Below, piece by piece: positions 5,718-12,723 of a stretch of 12,723 bases of DNA. A program made the position numbers and the translations under genes. The notes below the pieces were generated by a model. That model did no database searches. It saw only the letters and a program-made list of their open reading frames with translations, and was not told where the DNA came from. Numbering within the stretch: the stretch's first letter is position 1; each line of letters starts with the position of its first letter. This DNA is from Alphaproteobacteria bacterium (GTDB lineage: Bacteria; Pseudomonadota; Alphaproteobacteria; ATCC43930; CGMCC-115725), in the NCBI GenBank assembly GCA_019237175.1, contig JAFAHP010000055.1, forward strand, positions 1-12,723, in the 5' to 3' direction.

Positions 5718-6695
5718 ATGCCGCGAGACGTAGAGTGGGAAATCCCCGGCGAGATCCAGCCCAAGCCCAGCGAATGCAACTTCGATCTCGACCGGGCCTT
5801 GGGTGCAGTGCTTGGTTTGCGAGCGACGATCCCGGAAGACGCTTTCACCGCCGGCACGCTTGGAACCGAGCGCGCGGGAAGCGGCGTCCTGATCCGTCGC
5901 GATGGTCTTGTCTTGACAATCGGCTATCTGATCACCGAGGCCGAAACCATTTGGCTCACCTCCGCCAGCGGCGGTGCGGTGCCGGGCCATGTGCTCGCTT
6001 ACGATCAGGAGACGGGCTTTGGGCTCGTCCAGGCGCTCGGCAGGCTGAGTGTCGAGCCGCTGGAATTGGCCACAGGGATGCGAGTGGGGGCCGGCGATCG
6101 CGCTATCATGGCCGCCGAAGGCGGCCGCCGCCACGCCGTTGCGGCGCGGGTGGTCGCGCGCCAGGAATTCGCCGGCTACTGGGAGTACGTGCTCGACCGC
6201 GCGATCTTTACCGCCCCGGCGCACCCGTTTTGGGGCGGTGCGGCACTGATCAGCGCCGATGGCCGCCTGATCGGGATCGGTTCGCTGCATGTCCAGCACT
6301 CTAGCGGACGCGACTCGCGTCGCGACGTGAACATGGTCGTGCCGATCGATCTGTTGCCGCCGATCCTCGACGACATGCTGACCTACGGTCGTCCCAATCG
6401 GCCGGTGCGTCCGTGGCTCGGGCTCTATGCCGCTGAGGTCGAGGACGCCATTGTCGTCGCTGGCCTGGCCGAGCGAGGTCCGGCGAGCGAGGCCGGGTTG
6501 CTGCCCGGGGACCGCATCCTCGCCGTCGGTGACGCTTCGGTGGGGAGCCTCGCCGGCTTTTGGCGCCGCGTCTGGGCCGGCGGCCCGGCAGGCAGCCAAA
6601 TTCCGCTGCAAGTGACGCGAGACGGCAGAACCATGGTCGTGCGCGTCCTGTCTGCCGACCGGACGCGGTTCTTGAAGGCCCCGAAGGTGCATTGA
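5718..6695 (+). CDS. HtrA-like trypsin-fold protein with PDZ domain, catalytic triad apparently lost
   Basis: A 325-residue protein with the layout of an S1C (HtrA/Deg) protease: a trypsin-like domain at about residues 45-215 and one PDZ domain at about 230-315 (RPWLGLYA, then GLAERGPASEAGLLPGDRILAVGD, then PLQVTRDGRTMVVRV). The active-site motifs are recognisable but altered. The TNNHVV block reads TIGYLI (His to Tyr70), the TDIALL block reads TGFGLV (Asp to Gly100), and NPGNSGGPL reads HPFWGGAAL (Ser to Gly173). It should therefore not cleave peptides and may bind C-termini or misfolded proteins through its PDZ domain. There is no signal peptide or transmembrane helix, so it would be cytoplasmic, whereas most HtrA proteins are exported. 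The start ATG has no strong ribosome site. It is divergent from groES, sharing a 207-bp region. The trypsin-domain alignment was done by eye. Confidence 0.85.
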   Translation: MPRDVEWEIPGEIQPKPSECNFDLDRALGAVLGLRATIPEDAFTAGTLGTERAGSGVLIRRDGLVLTIGYLITEAETIWLTSASGGAVPGHVLAYDQETGFGLVQALGRLSVEPLELATGMRVGAGDRAIMAAEGGRRHAVAARVVARQEFAGYWEYVLDRAIFTAPAHPFWGGAALISADGRLIGIGSLHVQHSSGRDSRRDVNMVVPIDLLPPILDDMLTYGRPNRPVRPWLGLYAAEVEDAIVVAGLAERGPASEAGLLPGDRILAVGDASVGSLAGFWRRVWAGGPAGSQIPLQVTRDGRTMVVRVLSADRTRFLKAPKVH

Positions 6696-6804
6696 CGCGG
6701 TGAGCTGAAAACCGGTTTGGCTTAATCAACCGTACAGCGCTGCCGGCCAATAATACTCGGCTCGTGGGGCGTGCGGCCTGGTGGCGCGGGCATCTGCCAT
6801 GCGG

Positions 6805-6833
6805 TTGACAGCGCCGGCGGCCAACCTTAACCG
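6805..6833 (+). promoter_or_regulatory. Candidate promoter of cysD-cysNC
   Basis: A perfect TTGACA at 6805-6810 lies 66 bases before the cysD start. At 17-base spacing the -10 position reads TAACCG, a weak match. A promoter with a good -35 and poor -10 might need an activator, but no regulator site can be named. The rest of the 180-base gap before cysD shows no gene or terminator. Confidence 0.3.
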
Positions 6834-6875
6834 GGAATTGCCCCCGTCAGAAACCAGCAGGGAAAGGGCTGTGGC

Positions 6876-7811
6876 GTGTCTGCTCTAGCCGACGGTTTGG
6901 CGACCCCACGCGCGTTGCCGGCCCATTTGCGGCGGCTGGAAGCCGAATCGGTCGGGATCATGCGCGAGGTTGCTGCCGAGTTCCGCAATCCGGTGATGCT
7001 CTACTCGATCGGCAAGGATTCGAGCGTCATGCTGCATCTTGCACGCAAGGCGTTTTTCCCGGGCAAACTGCCGTTTCCACTGCTCCATATCGATACCGGC
7101 TGGAAGTTTCGCGAAATGATAGCGTTTCGCGATGCAACCGCATGCCGGCTGGGTGTCGATCTGATCGTCCATACCAATCAAGACGGCTTGCGCCGTGGGA
7201 TCAACCCGATCGATTCGGGCTCGGCGCTGCACACGGCGGTGATGAAGACCGAAGCGTTAAAGCAGGCGCTCGACCAGCTTGAGTTCGATGCGGCTCTTGG
7301 CGGGGCTCGGCGCGACGAGGAAAAGAGCCGCGCGAAGGAGCGGATCTTTTCGCTTCGTGGCGCCAACCATAGCTGGGACCCGCGTAATCAGCGTCCGGAA
7401 TTGTGGCGGCTCTACAACACGCGGCTGCGGGAGCGCGAGACGATGCGCGTCTTTCCGCTATCAAACTGGACCGAATACAATGTCTGGGAATACGTCGAAG
7501 CCGAGCAAATTCCGGTTGTGCCGTTGTATTTCGCCGCGTGGCGGCCGGTGGTAGACCGCAGCGGCACATGGATCATGGTCGATGACGATCGCCTGCCGCT
7601 CTTGCCCGGCGAAAAGCCGCAGCAGCGGCTCGTGCGCTTTCGCACGCTCGGCTGCTATCCGCTGACCGGCGCGATCGATTCCAGCGCCGGGACCCTTTCC
7701 GAGGTCATTGCGGAGTTGCGCGACACCAGACGTTCGGAGCGCCAAGGGCGGCTTATCGACAGCGACGAAGAAGCAGCAATGGAACGCAAGAAGCGCGAAG
7801 GCTATTTCTGA
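6876..7811 (+). CDS. cysD: Sulfate adenylyltransferase subunit 2 (CysD/NodP)
   Basis: A 311-residue catalytic subunit of heterodimeric ATP sulfurylase, which with CysN converts ATP and sulfate to APS plus pyrophosphate in the cytosol. It belongs to the PP-loop (PAPS-reductase-like) ATP pyrophosphatases: the PP-loop is SIGKDSS at residues 44-50 (PVMLYSIGKDSSVMLHLARKAF). The family blocks LLHIDTGWKFREM, GGARRDEEKSRAKER (about 142-156), RVFPLSNWTEYNVWEY and RFRTLGCYPLTGAI are all present, and it ends in the usual KKREGYF. The GTG start at 6876 is supported by AGGGAAAGGG just upstream and gives a normal length. The stop codon TGA shares its last base with the ATG of the next gene, so the two are translationally coupled. 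No cysH or cysI assimilation genes are adjacent. Confidence 0.97.
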   Translation: MSALADGLATPRALPAHLRRLEAESVGIMREVAAEFRNPVMLYSIGKDSSVMLHLARKAFFPGKLPFPLLHIDTGWKFREMIAFRDATACRLGVDLIVHTNQDGLRRGINPIDSGSALHTAVMKTEALKQALDQLEFDAALGGARRDEEKSRAKERIFSLRGANHSWDPRNQRPELWRLYNTRLRERETMRVFPLSNWTEYNVWEYVEAEQIPVVPLYFAAWRPVVDRSGTWIMVDDDRLPLLPGEKPQQRLVRFRTLGCYPLTGAIDSSAGTLSEVIAELRDTRRSERQGRLIDSDEEAAMERKKREGYF

Positions 7812-9685
7812 TGACGGCTCTTTGCGAAACCATGCGTCGTTCCCGCGGGCACGACCTGCTGCGCTTTCTGACCTGCGGATCGGTAGACGACGGCAAATCC
7901 ACTTTGATCGGTCGGCTGCTGCACGACTGCGCGCTGATCTACGACGACCAGCTCGAGACGCTTGAGCGGGAGTCGCGCCGTTTTGGCACAACGGGAGGCG
8001 ACATCGATTTTTCGCTGCTGCTCGACGGGCTGGAGGACGAGCGGCAGCAGCGCATCACGATCGATGTCGCTTATCGTTTTTTTGCCACGGCGGCGCGGTC
8101 GTTTGTCGTCGCCGACACGCCGGGTCACGAGCAATACACGCGCAACATGGCGACCGGTGCGTCGACATGCGACCTCGCTGTACTGCTGGTCGACGCCCGC
8201 AACGGCATCGTGGCGCAAACCCGGCAGCACGCCTTTGTTTGCTCGCTGCTCGGCATCCGCCATCTCGTTCTGGCCGTCAACAAGATGGATCTCATCGGGT
8301 TCGCCGAGAGCCGTTTTGTCGAAATTGCCGCTAATTTTTCGCAGTTCGCCTCCAGCCTCGACGCGCCCGAGGCATCCGCGATCCCGCTCTCGGCGTTGAT
8401 GGGCGACAATGTGACCCGCCGCTCGGACCGGATGCCGTGGTATCAAGGGCCGACCCTGCTCGAGCATTTGGAGACGATCCAAATCACGCGCGGCGGCGAT
8501 AAGCAGCCTCTTCGCTTTCCGGTGCAGTGGGTCAACCGACCCAACGGCGAATTCCGCGGGTTTTCCGGAACCGTAGTCTCGGGCTCGATTGCGCCCGGCG
8601 ATCTGGTTCTGGTCGCCGGCTCGGGCCGTTCGACGCGGGTGCGCGAAATCGTGACCTTTGACGGTCTGATCGAGCGTGCCGAAGCGGGGGCCGCGGTCAC
8701 CCTGCGGCTGGCCGACGAGATCGATATCGCGCGCGGCGATCTGCTGGCCGATCCGCGCGATCCGCCGGAATTCGTCGATCAATTTGCCGCCCATGTAATC
8801 TGGATGAGCGAGCACCGGATGGTTCCGGGCCGGTCGTATCTTTTGAAAATCGGCACCCGCACCGTGCCGGCGACAATCACCGCGCTAAAGCATCGGGTTG
8901 ATGTCGGCACCCTGGCACATCTCGCCGACAAGAGCCTCGCGCTCAACGATATCGGGTTCTGCAATCTGTCGACCGCCGCACCGGTGGCCTTCGACCCATA
9001 CATACAGAACCGCGATACCGGCGGCTTTATTTTGATCGACCGGCTGACGAATGAAACCGCTGGAGCCGGAATGATCGCCTTCGGGCTGCGCCGGGCCAGC
9101 AACATTCATTGGCAGTCGCTCACCGTAGGGCACGAGGAGCGCGCCGCGCTAAAGGGCCAGGCACCAGCGGTATTGTGGCTGACCGGCCTCTCGGGTGCCG
9201 GCAAATCGACCATCGCGGACCTTGTTGAAAAGCAACTGCTCGCCGCCGGCCGTCATACGATGCTGCTCGATGGCGACAATGTTCGCCACGGCCTCAACCG
9301 TGACCTCGGCTTCACGGATGTCGACCGGGTCGAAAACATCCGGCGGGTTGGCGAAGTCGCCAAGCTGATGGCCGAGGCCGGCTTGATCGTCATTTGTTCG
9401 TTCATATCGCCGTTCCGCGCCGAGCGGCAGATGGTGCGAGCCCTGATCGAGCCGACCGCGTTTTTCGAAATCTTTATCGACGCGCCGATCGACGAATGCA
9501 TCCGGCGCGATCCGAAAGGTCTTTACGCCAAGGCGAGAGCCGGTCAGATCCCCAATTTTACCGGCGTCGATTCACCCTATGAGGCGCCGGAAGCGCCTGA
9601 ACTGCGGCTCGGCACGCTCGAAATTCCGCCTGAGGATGCCGCAGCGCAAATTATCGAGACGCTGCGCCGCCGGCGGATCATTTGA
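7811..9685 (+). CDS. cysNC: Bifunctional sulfate adenylyltransferase subunit 1 / APS kinase (CysN-CysC fusion, NodQ type)
   Basis: A 624-residue fusion. The N-terminal part is the CysN GTPase that drives APS synthesis with CysD: P-loop GSVDDGKST (23-31), DTPGHEQYTRNM (102-113) and NKMD (157-160), followed by EF-Tu-like beta-barrel domains to about residue 440. The C-terminal part, from about residue 453, is APS kinase, which phosphorylates APS to PAPS: P-loop GLSGAGKST (459-467), DGDNVRHGLNRDLGF, the ISPFRAER segment, and DPKGLYAKARAG with NFTGVDSPYEAP near the end. Both halves look complete. The switch-I region reads ERQQRITIDV where CysN and NodQ proteins normally have EREQGITIDV, so a conserved Gly is Arg81. 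Such fusions occur in rhizobial nodQ and many alphaproteobacteria. PAPS can feed sulfite reduction or sulfotransferases, and the sugar-nucleotide neighbours favour at least considering the latter. Confidence 0.97.
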   Translation: MTALCETMRRSRGHDLLRFLTCGSVDDGKSTLIGRLLHDCALIYDDQLETLERESRRFGTTGGDIDFSLLLDGLEDERQQRITIDVAYRFFATAARSFVVADTPGHEQYTRNMATGASTCDLAVLLVDARNGIVAQTRQHAFVCSLLGIRHLVLAVNKMDLIGFAESRFVEIAANFSQFASSLDAPEASAIPLSALMGDNVTRRSDRMPWYQGPTLLEHLETIQITRGGDKQPLRFPVQWVNRPNGEFRGFSGTVVSGSIAPGDLVLVAGSGRSTRVREIVTFDGLIERAEAGAAVTLRLADEIDIARGDLLADPRDPPEFVDQFAAHVIWMSEHRMVPGRSYLLKIGTRTVPATITALKHRVDVGTLAHLADKSLALNDIGFCNLSTAAPVAFDPYIQNRDTGGFILIDRLTNETAGAGMIAFGLRRASNIHWQSLTVGHEERAALKGQAPAVLWLTGLSGAGKSTIADLVEKQLLAAGRHTMLLDGDNVRHGLNRDLGFTDVDRVENIRRVGEVAKLMAEAGLIVICSFISPFRAERQMVRALIEPTAFFEIFIDAPIDECIRRDPKGLYAKARAGQIPNFTGVDSPYEAPEAPELRLGTLEIPPEDAAAQIIETLRRRRII

Positions 9686-9708
9686 AAAACTGGTCTCTTC
9701 GACCCGGA

Positions 9709-10686
9709 TCAAGATGAAACAGCGACTGCGCCGCCGCGGGTCAGCAGCTGATCGAAATATGCGATCGTGCGGCCCAGTCCGTCCTTTAGCGCCGTGCGCG
9801 GCCGCCAGCCGAGCACCGTCTGCGCCTGAGTGATGTCGGGGCAACGCTGGACCGGGTCGTCGACGGGAAGCGGCCGGTATACGATTGTCGAGCGCGAACC
9901 GGTCAGCCGAATGATCAATCCAGCGAGTTCACCGACCGAGGTTTCGATCGGATTTCCGAGATTGATAGGCCCGGTAACCTCGTCGGGCGCGGCCATCAGC
10001 GCCAGAAAGCCCTCGATCAGATCGTCGACATAACAGAAGGCACGCGTCTGGCTGCCGTCGCCGTAAAGCGTGATCGGCTCGTTTCGCAGAGCCTGCACAA
10101 CAAAATTCGAGACGACCCGACCGTCATTCGGGTGCATGCGCGGCCCATAGGTATTGAAAATACGGGCCACGCGGATTTTAAGGTGATGCTGACGGTAATA
10201 GTCAAAGAACAACGTTTCGGCGCAACGCTTGCCTTCGTCATAGCAAGCTCGCGGTCCGATGGAATTAACGTTTCCACGATAAGTTTCCGGTTGGGGATGG
10301 GCGGTCGGGTCACCGTAAACCTCTGACGTTGAAGCTTGAAATATCTTGGCTTTCAGCCGCTTAGCCAGCCCCAACATGTTGATCGCACCGATGACGCTCG
10401 TCTTGGTAGTCTGGACCGGGTCAAATTGATAATGAATTGGCGACGCTGGGCAGGCGAGATTGTAAATCTCATCAACTTCGACAAACAGTGGATGAGTAAT
10501 ATCATGGCGCATTGCCTCGAAATGCGGGTCGCCCAATAGCCGTGCCACATTATCCTTACGTCCAGTGAAGTAATTGTCGACGCAGAGGACGTCGTTGCCC
10601 TGGGCAATCAGGCGCTCGCACAAATGCGATCCGAGAAACCCGGCGCCCCCGGTGACGAGGACACGCTTGGCGACAACACTGATCAT
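9709..10686 (-). CDS. uxs: UDP-glucuronate decarboxylase (UDP-xylose synthase)
   Basis: A 325-residue short-chain dehydrogenase/reductase of the extended type that converts UDP-glucuronate to UDP-xylose and CO2 using bound NAD. The NAD-binding motif GGAGFLG is at residues 13-19. UXS-specific stretches are clear: YNLACPASPIHYQ (75-87), QASTSEVYGDP with Ser119, Thr120 and Glu122, and GPRACYDEGKRCAE with the catalytic pair Tyr149 and Lys153. RIFNTYGPRMHPNDGRVVSNF and YGDGSQTRAFCYVDDLIEG are also typical of UXS rather than of dTDP-glucose dehydratase. The length is normal for bacterial UXS. The ATG at 10686 is preceded by AGAAGG at 9-base spacing. It follows the UDP-glucose dehydrogenase gene by 33 bases on the same strand, so its substrate is made by its operon partner. 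Its 3' end converges on cysNC with a 23-base gap and no visible terminator. Confidence 0.93.
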   Translation of the reverse strand: MISVVAKRVLVTGGAGFLGSHLCERLIAQGNDVLCVDNYFTGRKDNVARLLGDPHFEAMRHDITHPLFVEVDEIYNLACPASPIHYQFDPVQTTKTSVIGAINMLGLAKRLKAKIFQASTSEVYGDPTAHPQPETYRGNVNSIGPRACYDEGKRCAETLFFDYYRQHHLKIRVARIFNTYGPRMHPNDGRVVSNFVVQALRNEPITLYGDGSQTRAFCYVDDLIEGFLALMAAPDEVTGPINLGNPIETSVGELAGLIIRLTGSRSTIVYRPLPVDDPVQRCPDITQAQTVLGWRPRTALKDGLGRTIAYFDQLLTRGGAVAVSS

Positions 10687-10719
10687 GGGTCAAAACCTTC
10701 TGACGGGATGACGGACGTG

Positions 10720-12060
10720 TCAGGCCAATGCACGCAACTGCGGCCGAGCGGTCTCGACCGCGCGCCCGATGCTCACATAGGACAGTCCGGCTGCGAGCAT
10801 TTCTTGCGGCTGGTAGACGTTCCGCAAATCGATGACCAGCGGGGTGGCGAGCAGGTTGCGAACGCGAACAAGGTCAAGGGCACGAAACGCGTTCCATTCG
10901 GTCAACAGCACTAATGCATCGGCGTCATGCATCGTTTCATAGGCGTCCGTACAATACACGAGGTCGGGCAGAACCTTCCTCGCCTCTTCCATGCCCTCGG
11001 GATCGAAAACACGGATCGTCGCGCCCGCCGTCGTCAGCCGCGGCAGGATCGCCAGGCTGGGGCTGTCGCGCATGTCGTCGGTATTGGGTTTGAACGTCAG
11101 CCCGAGTACTGCCAAGGTCTTGCCGGCAACACTGCCGCCGCAAGCAGCGACGATCTTGTCGGCCATACGTTCTTTGCGCGCCTCGTTGACTTGGACCACT
11201 GTCTCAACAATCGACAAAGGCGCCTGCGCCTCCCGTGCAGTCCGCACCAGCGCCCGGCAATCTTTTGGGAAGCATGATCCGCCAAAGCCGGGGCCGGCGT
11301 GCAGAAACTTTCGACCGATGCGGCCGTCGAGACCGATCCCCTTGGCCACTTCCTGCACATCCGCGCCGACCCGCTCGCAAAGATCGGCGATCTCATTGAT
11401 GAAGGTGATCTTAGTCGCGAGAAAGGCGTTGGCGGCGTATTTGATCAGCTCCGCCGTCTCGATATCGGTGAAGACCATCGGCGTTTCGAGCAGATAAAGA
11501 GGCCGGTAGAGAGCCCGTAGAATAGCGCGGGCCCGATCGCTGTCGGCGCCGATGACGACCCGGTCAGGGCGCATGAAATCCTCGATGGCCGAGCCCTCGC
11601 GCAGAAATTCGGGATTAGAGGCAACATCAAAACCGCCCTGCGGCCGGGTTTGCCGCAGGATCGCCGCAACCTGGCGGCCGGTGCCGACCGGGACTGTGGA
11701 TTTTGTCACGACGACTGCGTAGTCGGCGAGGGCGCGTCCAATTTCCTCGGCCGCCGCGAACACATAAGACAGATCGGCGTGCCCGTCACCGCGACGTGAC
11801 GGCGTTCCGACCGCGATAAACACAGCTTCGGCGCCGGCAACCGCGGATGCTAAATCGGTCGTAAACGAGATCCGTCCGGCGGCTGCATTGTTTGCGACGA
11901 GCGTGTCAAGACCGGGCTCGAAGATCGGCATCTCGCCACGCTGCAACCGCGCGATTTTGGCGTCGTCCTTGTCAACGCAGGCGACTTCGACCCCAAATTC
12001 CGAAAAGCATGCCCCCGACACCAAGCCGACATATCCTGTTCCTATAATTGCTATGCGCAT
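10720..12060 (-). CDS. ugd: UDP-glucose 6-dehydrogenase
   Basis: A 446-residue enzyme that oxidises UDP-glucose to UDP-glucuronate with two NAD. The N-terminal NAD domain begins MRIAIIGTGYVGLVSGACFSEFG (GxGYVG), with IFEPGLD, FIAVGTPS and TKSTVPVGTG following. Catalytic residues are visible: Lys207 and Asn211 in ELIKYAANAFLATKITFINE, and the nucleophile Cys263 in GPGFGGSCFPKDCRAL. The C-terminal UDP-binding domain has GLTFKPNTDDMRDSPS and ends with VIDLRNVYQP. Length and domain order are those of bacterial UGD/TuaD/RkpK proteins. The ATG at 12060 has GAGGGA upstream. It is the first gene of a probable ugd-uxs operon and is divergent from galE across 166 bases. UDP-glucuronate can also enter polymers directly as glucuronic acid. 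Confidence 0.97.
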   Translation of the reverse strand: MRIAIIGTGYVGLVSGACFSEFGVEVACVDKDDAKIARLQRGEMPIFEPGLDTLVANNAAAGRISFTTDLASAVAGAEAVFIAVGTPSRRGDGHADLSYVFAAAEEIGRALADYAVVVTKSTVPVGTGRQVAAILRQTRPQGGFDVASNPEFLREGSAIEDFMRPDRVVIGADSDRARAILRALYRPLYLLETPMVFTDIETAELIKYAANAFLATKITFINEIADLCERVGADVQEVAKGIGLDGRIGRKFLHAGPGFGGSCFPKDCRALVRTAREAQAPLSIVETVVQVNEARKERMADKIVAACGGSVAGKTLAVLGLTFKPNTDDMRDSPSLAILPRLTTAGATIRVFDPEGMEEARKVLPDLVYCTDAYETMHDADALVLLTEWNAFRALDLVRVRNLLATPLVIDLRNVYQPQEMLAAGLSYVSIGRAVETARPQLRALA

Positions 12061-12226
12061 ACCCGTCCCTCTAACGCGAATTCGCCCAAGAACGATATCG
12101 ACGACGGCTTATTCCTCAAGTCGTGGCCGCGGCAAGTAGTCGCGCCCGACAAACCGAAACCCGCGGAAGACCTGGCGGTCGGATCACGTTGTCTTTCGAT
12201 CGAACTGATCCGAACACAACACGCTC
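12061..12226. promoter_or_regulatory. Divergent intergenic region between ugd and galE
   Basis: This must hold the promoters for both directions. On the minus strand a weak pair TTGAGG (12119-12114) and TATCGT (12097-12092), 16 bases apart, could serve ugd. No convincing promoter or ribosome site was seen for galE, whose ATG is preceded by A/C-rich sequence. No hairpin or operator stands out. Confidence 0.3.
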
Positions 12227-12723
12227 ATGTCGCAAGCGATTTTGGTGACCGGCGGGGCAGGGTATATCGGCTCCCACGCGTGCAAGGCAATGGCCCGTGC
12301 CGGTTACCGGCCCGTGGCTTACGACAACCTGTCACGCGGGCACCGCCAAGCGGTTCGCTGGGGACCTTTGGTCGAAGGCGATATTGCTGATCGCGTACGG
12401 CTCGGCGCCGCAATCACCGAGCATAAAGTGAGCGCGATTATGCATTTTGCCGCCCTTGCCTATGTTGGCGAATCGGTCTGCAACCCGGCGCTCTATTACC
12501 AAAACAATCTCTGCGGCACCTTGTCGATGCTCGAAACGATGCGGGAGACCGGCGTCCACAACATCGTGTTTTCGTCGACCTGCGCTACCTATGGCGTCCC
12601 GGACACCGTGCCGATCCGCGAAACCGCCTTGCAACGTCCGATCAATCCTTACGGCGAAACCAAGCTCGCGATCGAACGCGCGCTCTCCTGGTACGGCCTG
12701 GCCTATGGGATCCGCTGGGTGGC
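12227..12723 (+). CDS. galE: UDP-glucose 4-epimerase, N-terminal part (cut by window edge)
   Basis: An ATG at 12227 opens a frame that runs off the right edge after 165 complete codons. The translation begins MSQAILVTGGAGYIGSHACKAM, with the NAD-binding GGAGYIG at residues 9-15. It continues with YDNLSRGHRQAV, EGDIAD, the GalE hallmark MHFAALAYVGESV (72-84), FSSTCATYG with Ser116-Thr118, and NPYGETK with the catalytic Tyr142 and Lys146. These are characteristic of GalE/ExoB, which interconverts UDP-glucose and UDP-galactose, rather than of UXS. The full enzyme is usually about 330 residues, so roughly half is present. There is no clear ribosome site, so the exact start rests on the family N-terminus. 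It completes a local sugar-nucleotide set with ugd and uxs. Confidence 0.94.
   Translation, partial: MSQAILVTGGAGYIGSHACKAMARAGYRPVAYDNLSRGHRQAVRWGPLVEGDIADRVRLGAAITEHKVSAIMHFAALAYVGESVCNPALYYQNNLCGTLSMLETMRETGVHNIVFSSTCATYGVPDTVPIRETALQRPINPYGETKLAIERALSWYGLAYGIRWV

Noticed and set aside
5625..6692. Long open frame (355 codons) on the minus strand, antisense to the HtrA-like gene
   Set aside because: It is rich in Arg, His and Gln with no recognisable family, while the plus-strand frame has clear trypsin-fold and PDZ motifs. The open frame comes from GC codon bias.
7802..8815. Minus-strand open frame of 337 codons over cysNC
   Set aside because: Shadow of the CysN GTPase reading frame; low-complexity basic translation.

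Overview
The window looks like chromosomal DNA of a GC-rich alphaproteobacterium, perhaps a Rhodospirillales- or Rhizobiales-type lineage; this is inferred from gene families, not from a search. The evidence is a DUF2125 protein (a family largely confined to alphaproteobacteria), a CIRCE-controlled groESL operon with an alphaproteobacterial-type GroEL, a fused CysN-CysC (NodQ-type) enzyme, strong GC bias at third codon positions, and GC-rich intergenic hairpins. No tRNA, rRNA, CRISPR array, transposase or phage gene was seen.

Layout, left to right. (1) 1-3260: a possible C-terminal end of a plus-strand membrane protein runs in from the left edge. It is followed by a minus-strand DUF2125 membrane-anchored protein and a minus-strand carboxymuconolactone-decarboxylase-like protein. 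Across a 238-bp divergent region carrying a striking inverted repeat lies a plus-strand class III CoA-transferase. (2) 3261-3570: a gap with a palindromic hairpin and the groESL terminator. (3) 3571-5591: the minus-strand groES-groEL operon with a sigma70-like promoter and a CIRCE operator for the repressor HrcA. (4) 5718-6695: a divergent HtrA-like protein with a PDZ domain in which all three catalytic triad positions appear to be substituted, so probably a pseudoprotease. (5) 6876-9685: cysD-cysNC, overlapping by one base, which make APS and PAPS from sulfate. (6) 9709-12060: a minus-strand pair, UDP-glucose dehydrogenase then UDP-glucuronate decarboxylase, leading from UDP-glucose to UDP-xylose. 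(7) 12227-end: the start of a plus-strand UDP-glucose 4-epimerase (GalE/ExoB), cut by the window edge.

The right half forms a coherent precursor-supply block: activated sulfate (PAPS) next to UDP-glucuronate, UDP-xylose and UDP-galactose production. This would fit synthesis of a surface polysaccharide that may be sulfated, but no glycosyltransferase or sulfotransferase lies in the window, so that link is an inference. Most genes are ordinary housekeeping or metabolic genes. The most unusual item is the apparently inactive HtrA-like protein divergent from groESL. I found no clear evidence of a wholly new multi-gene system.
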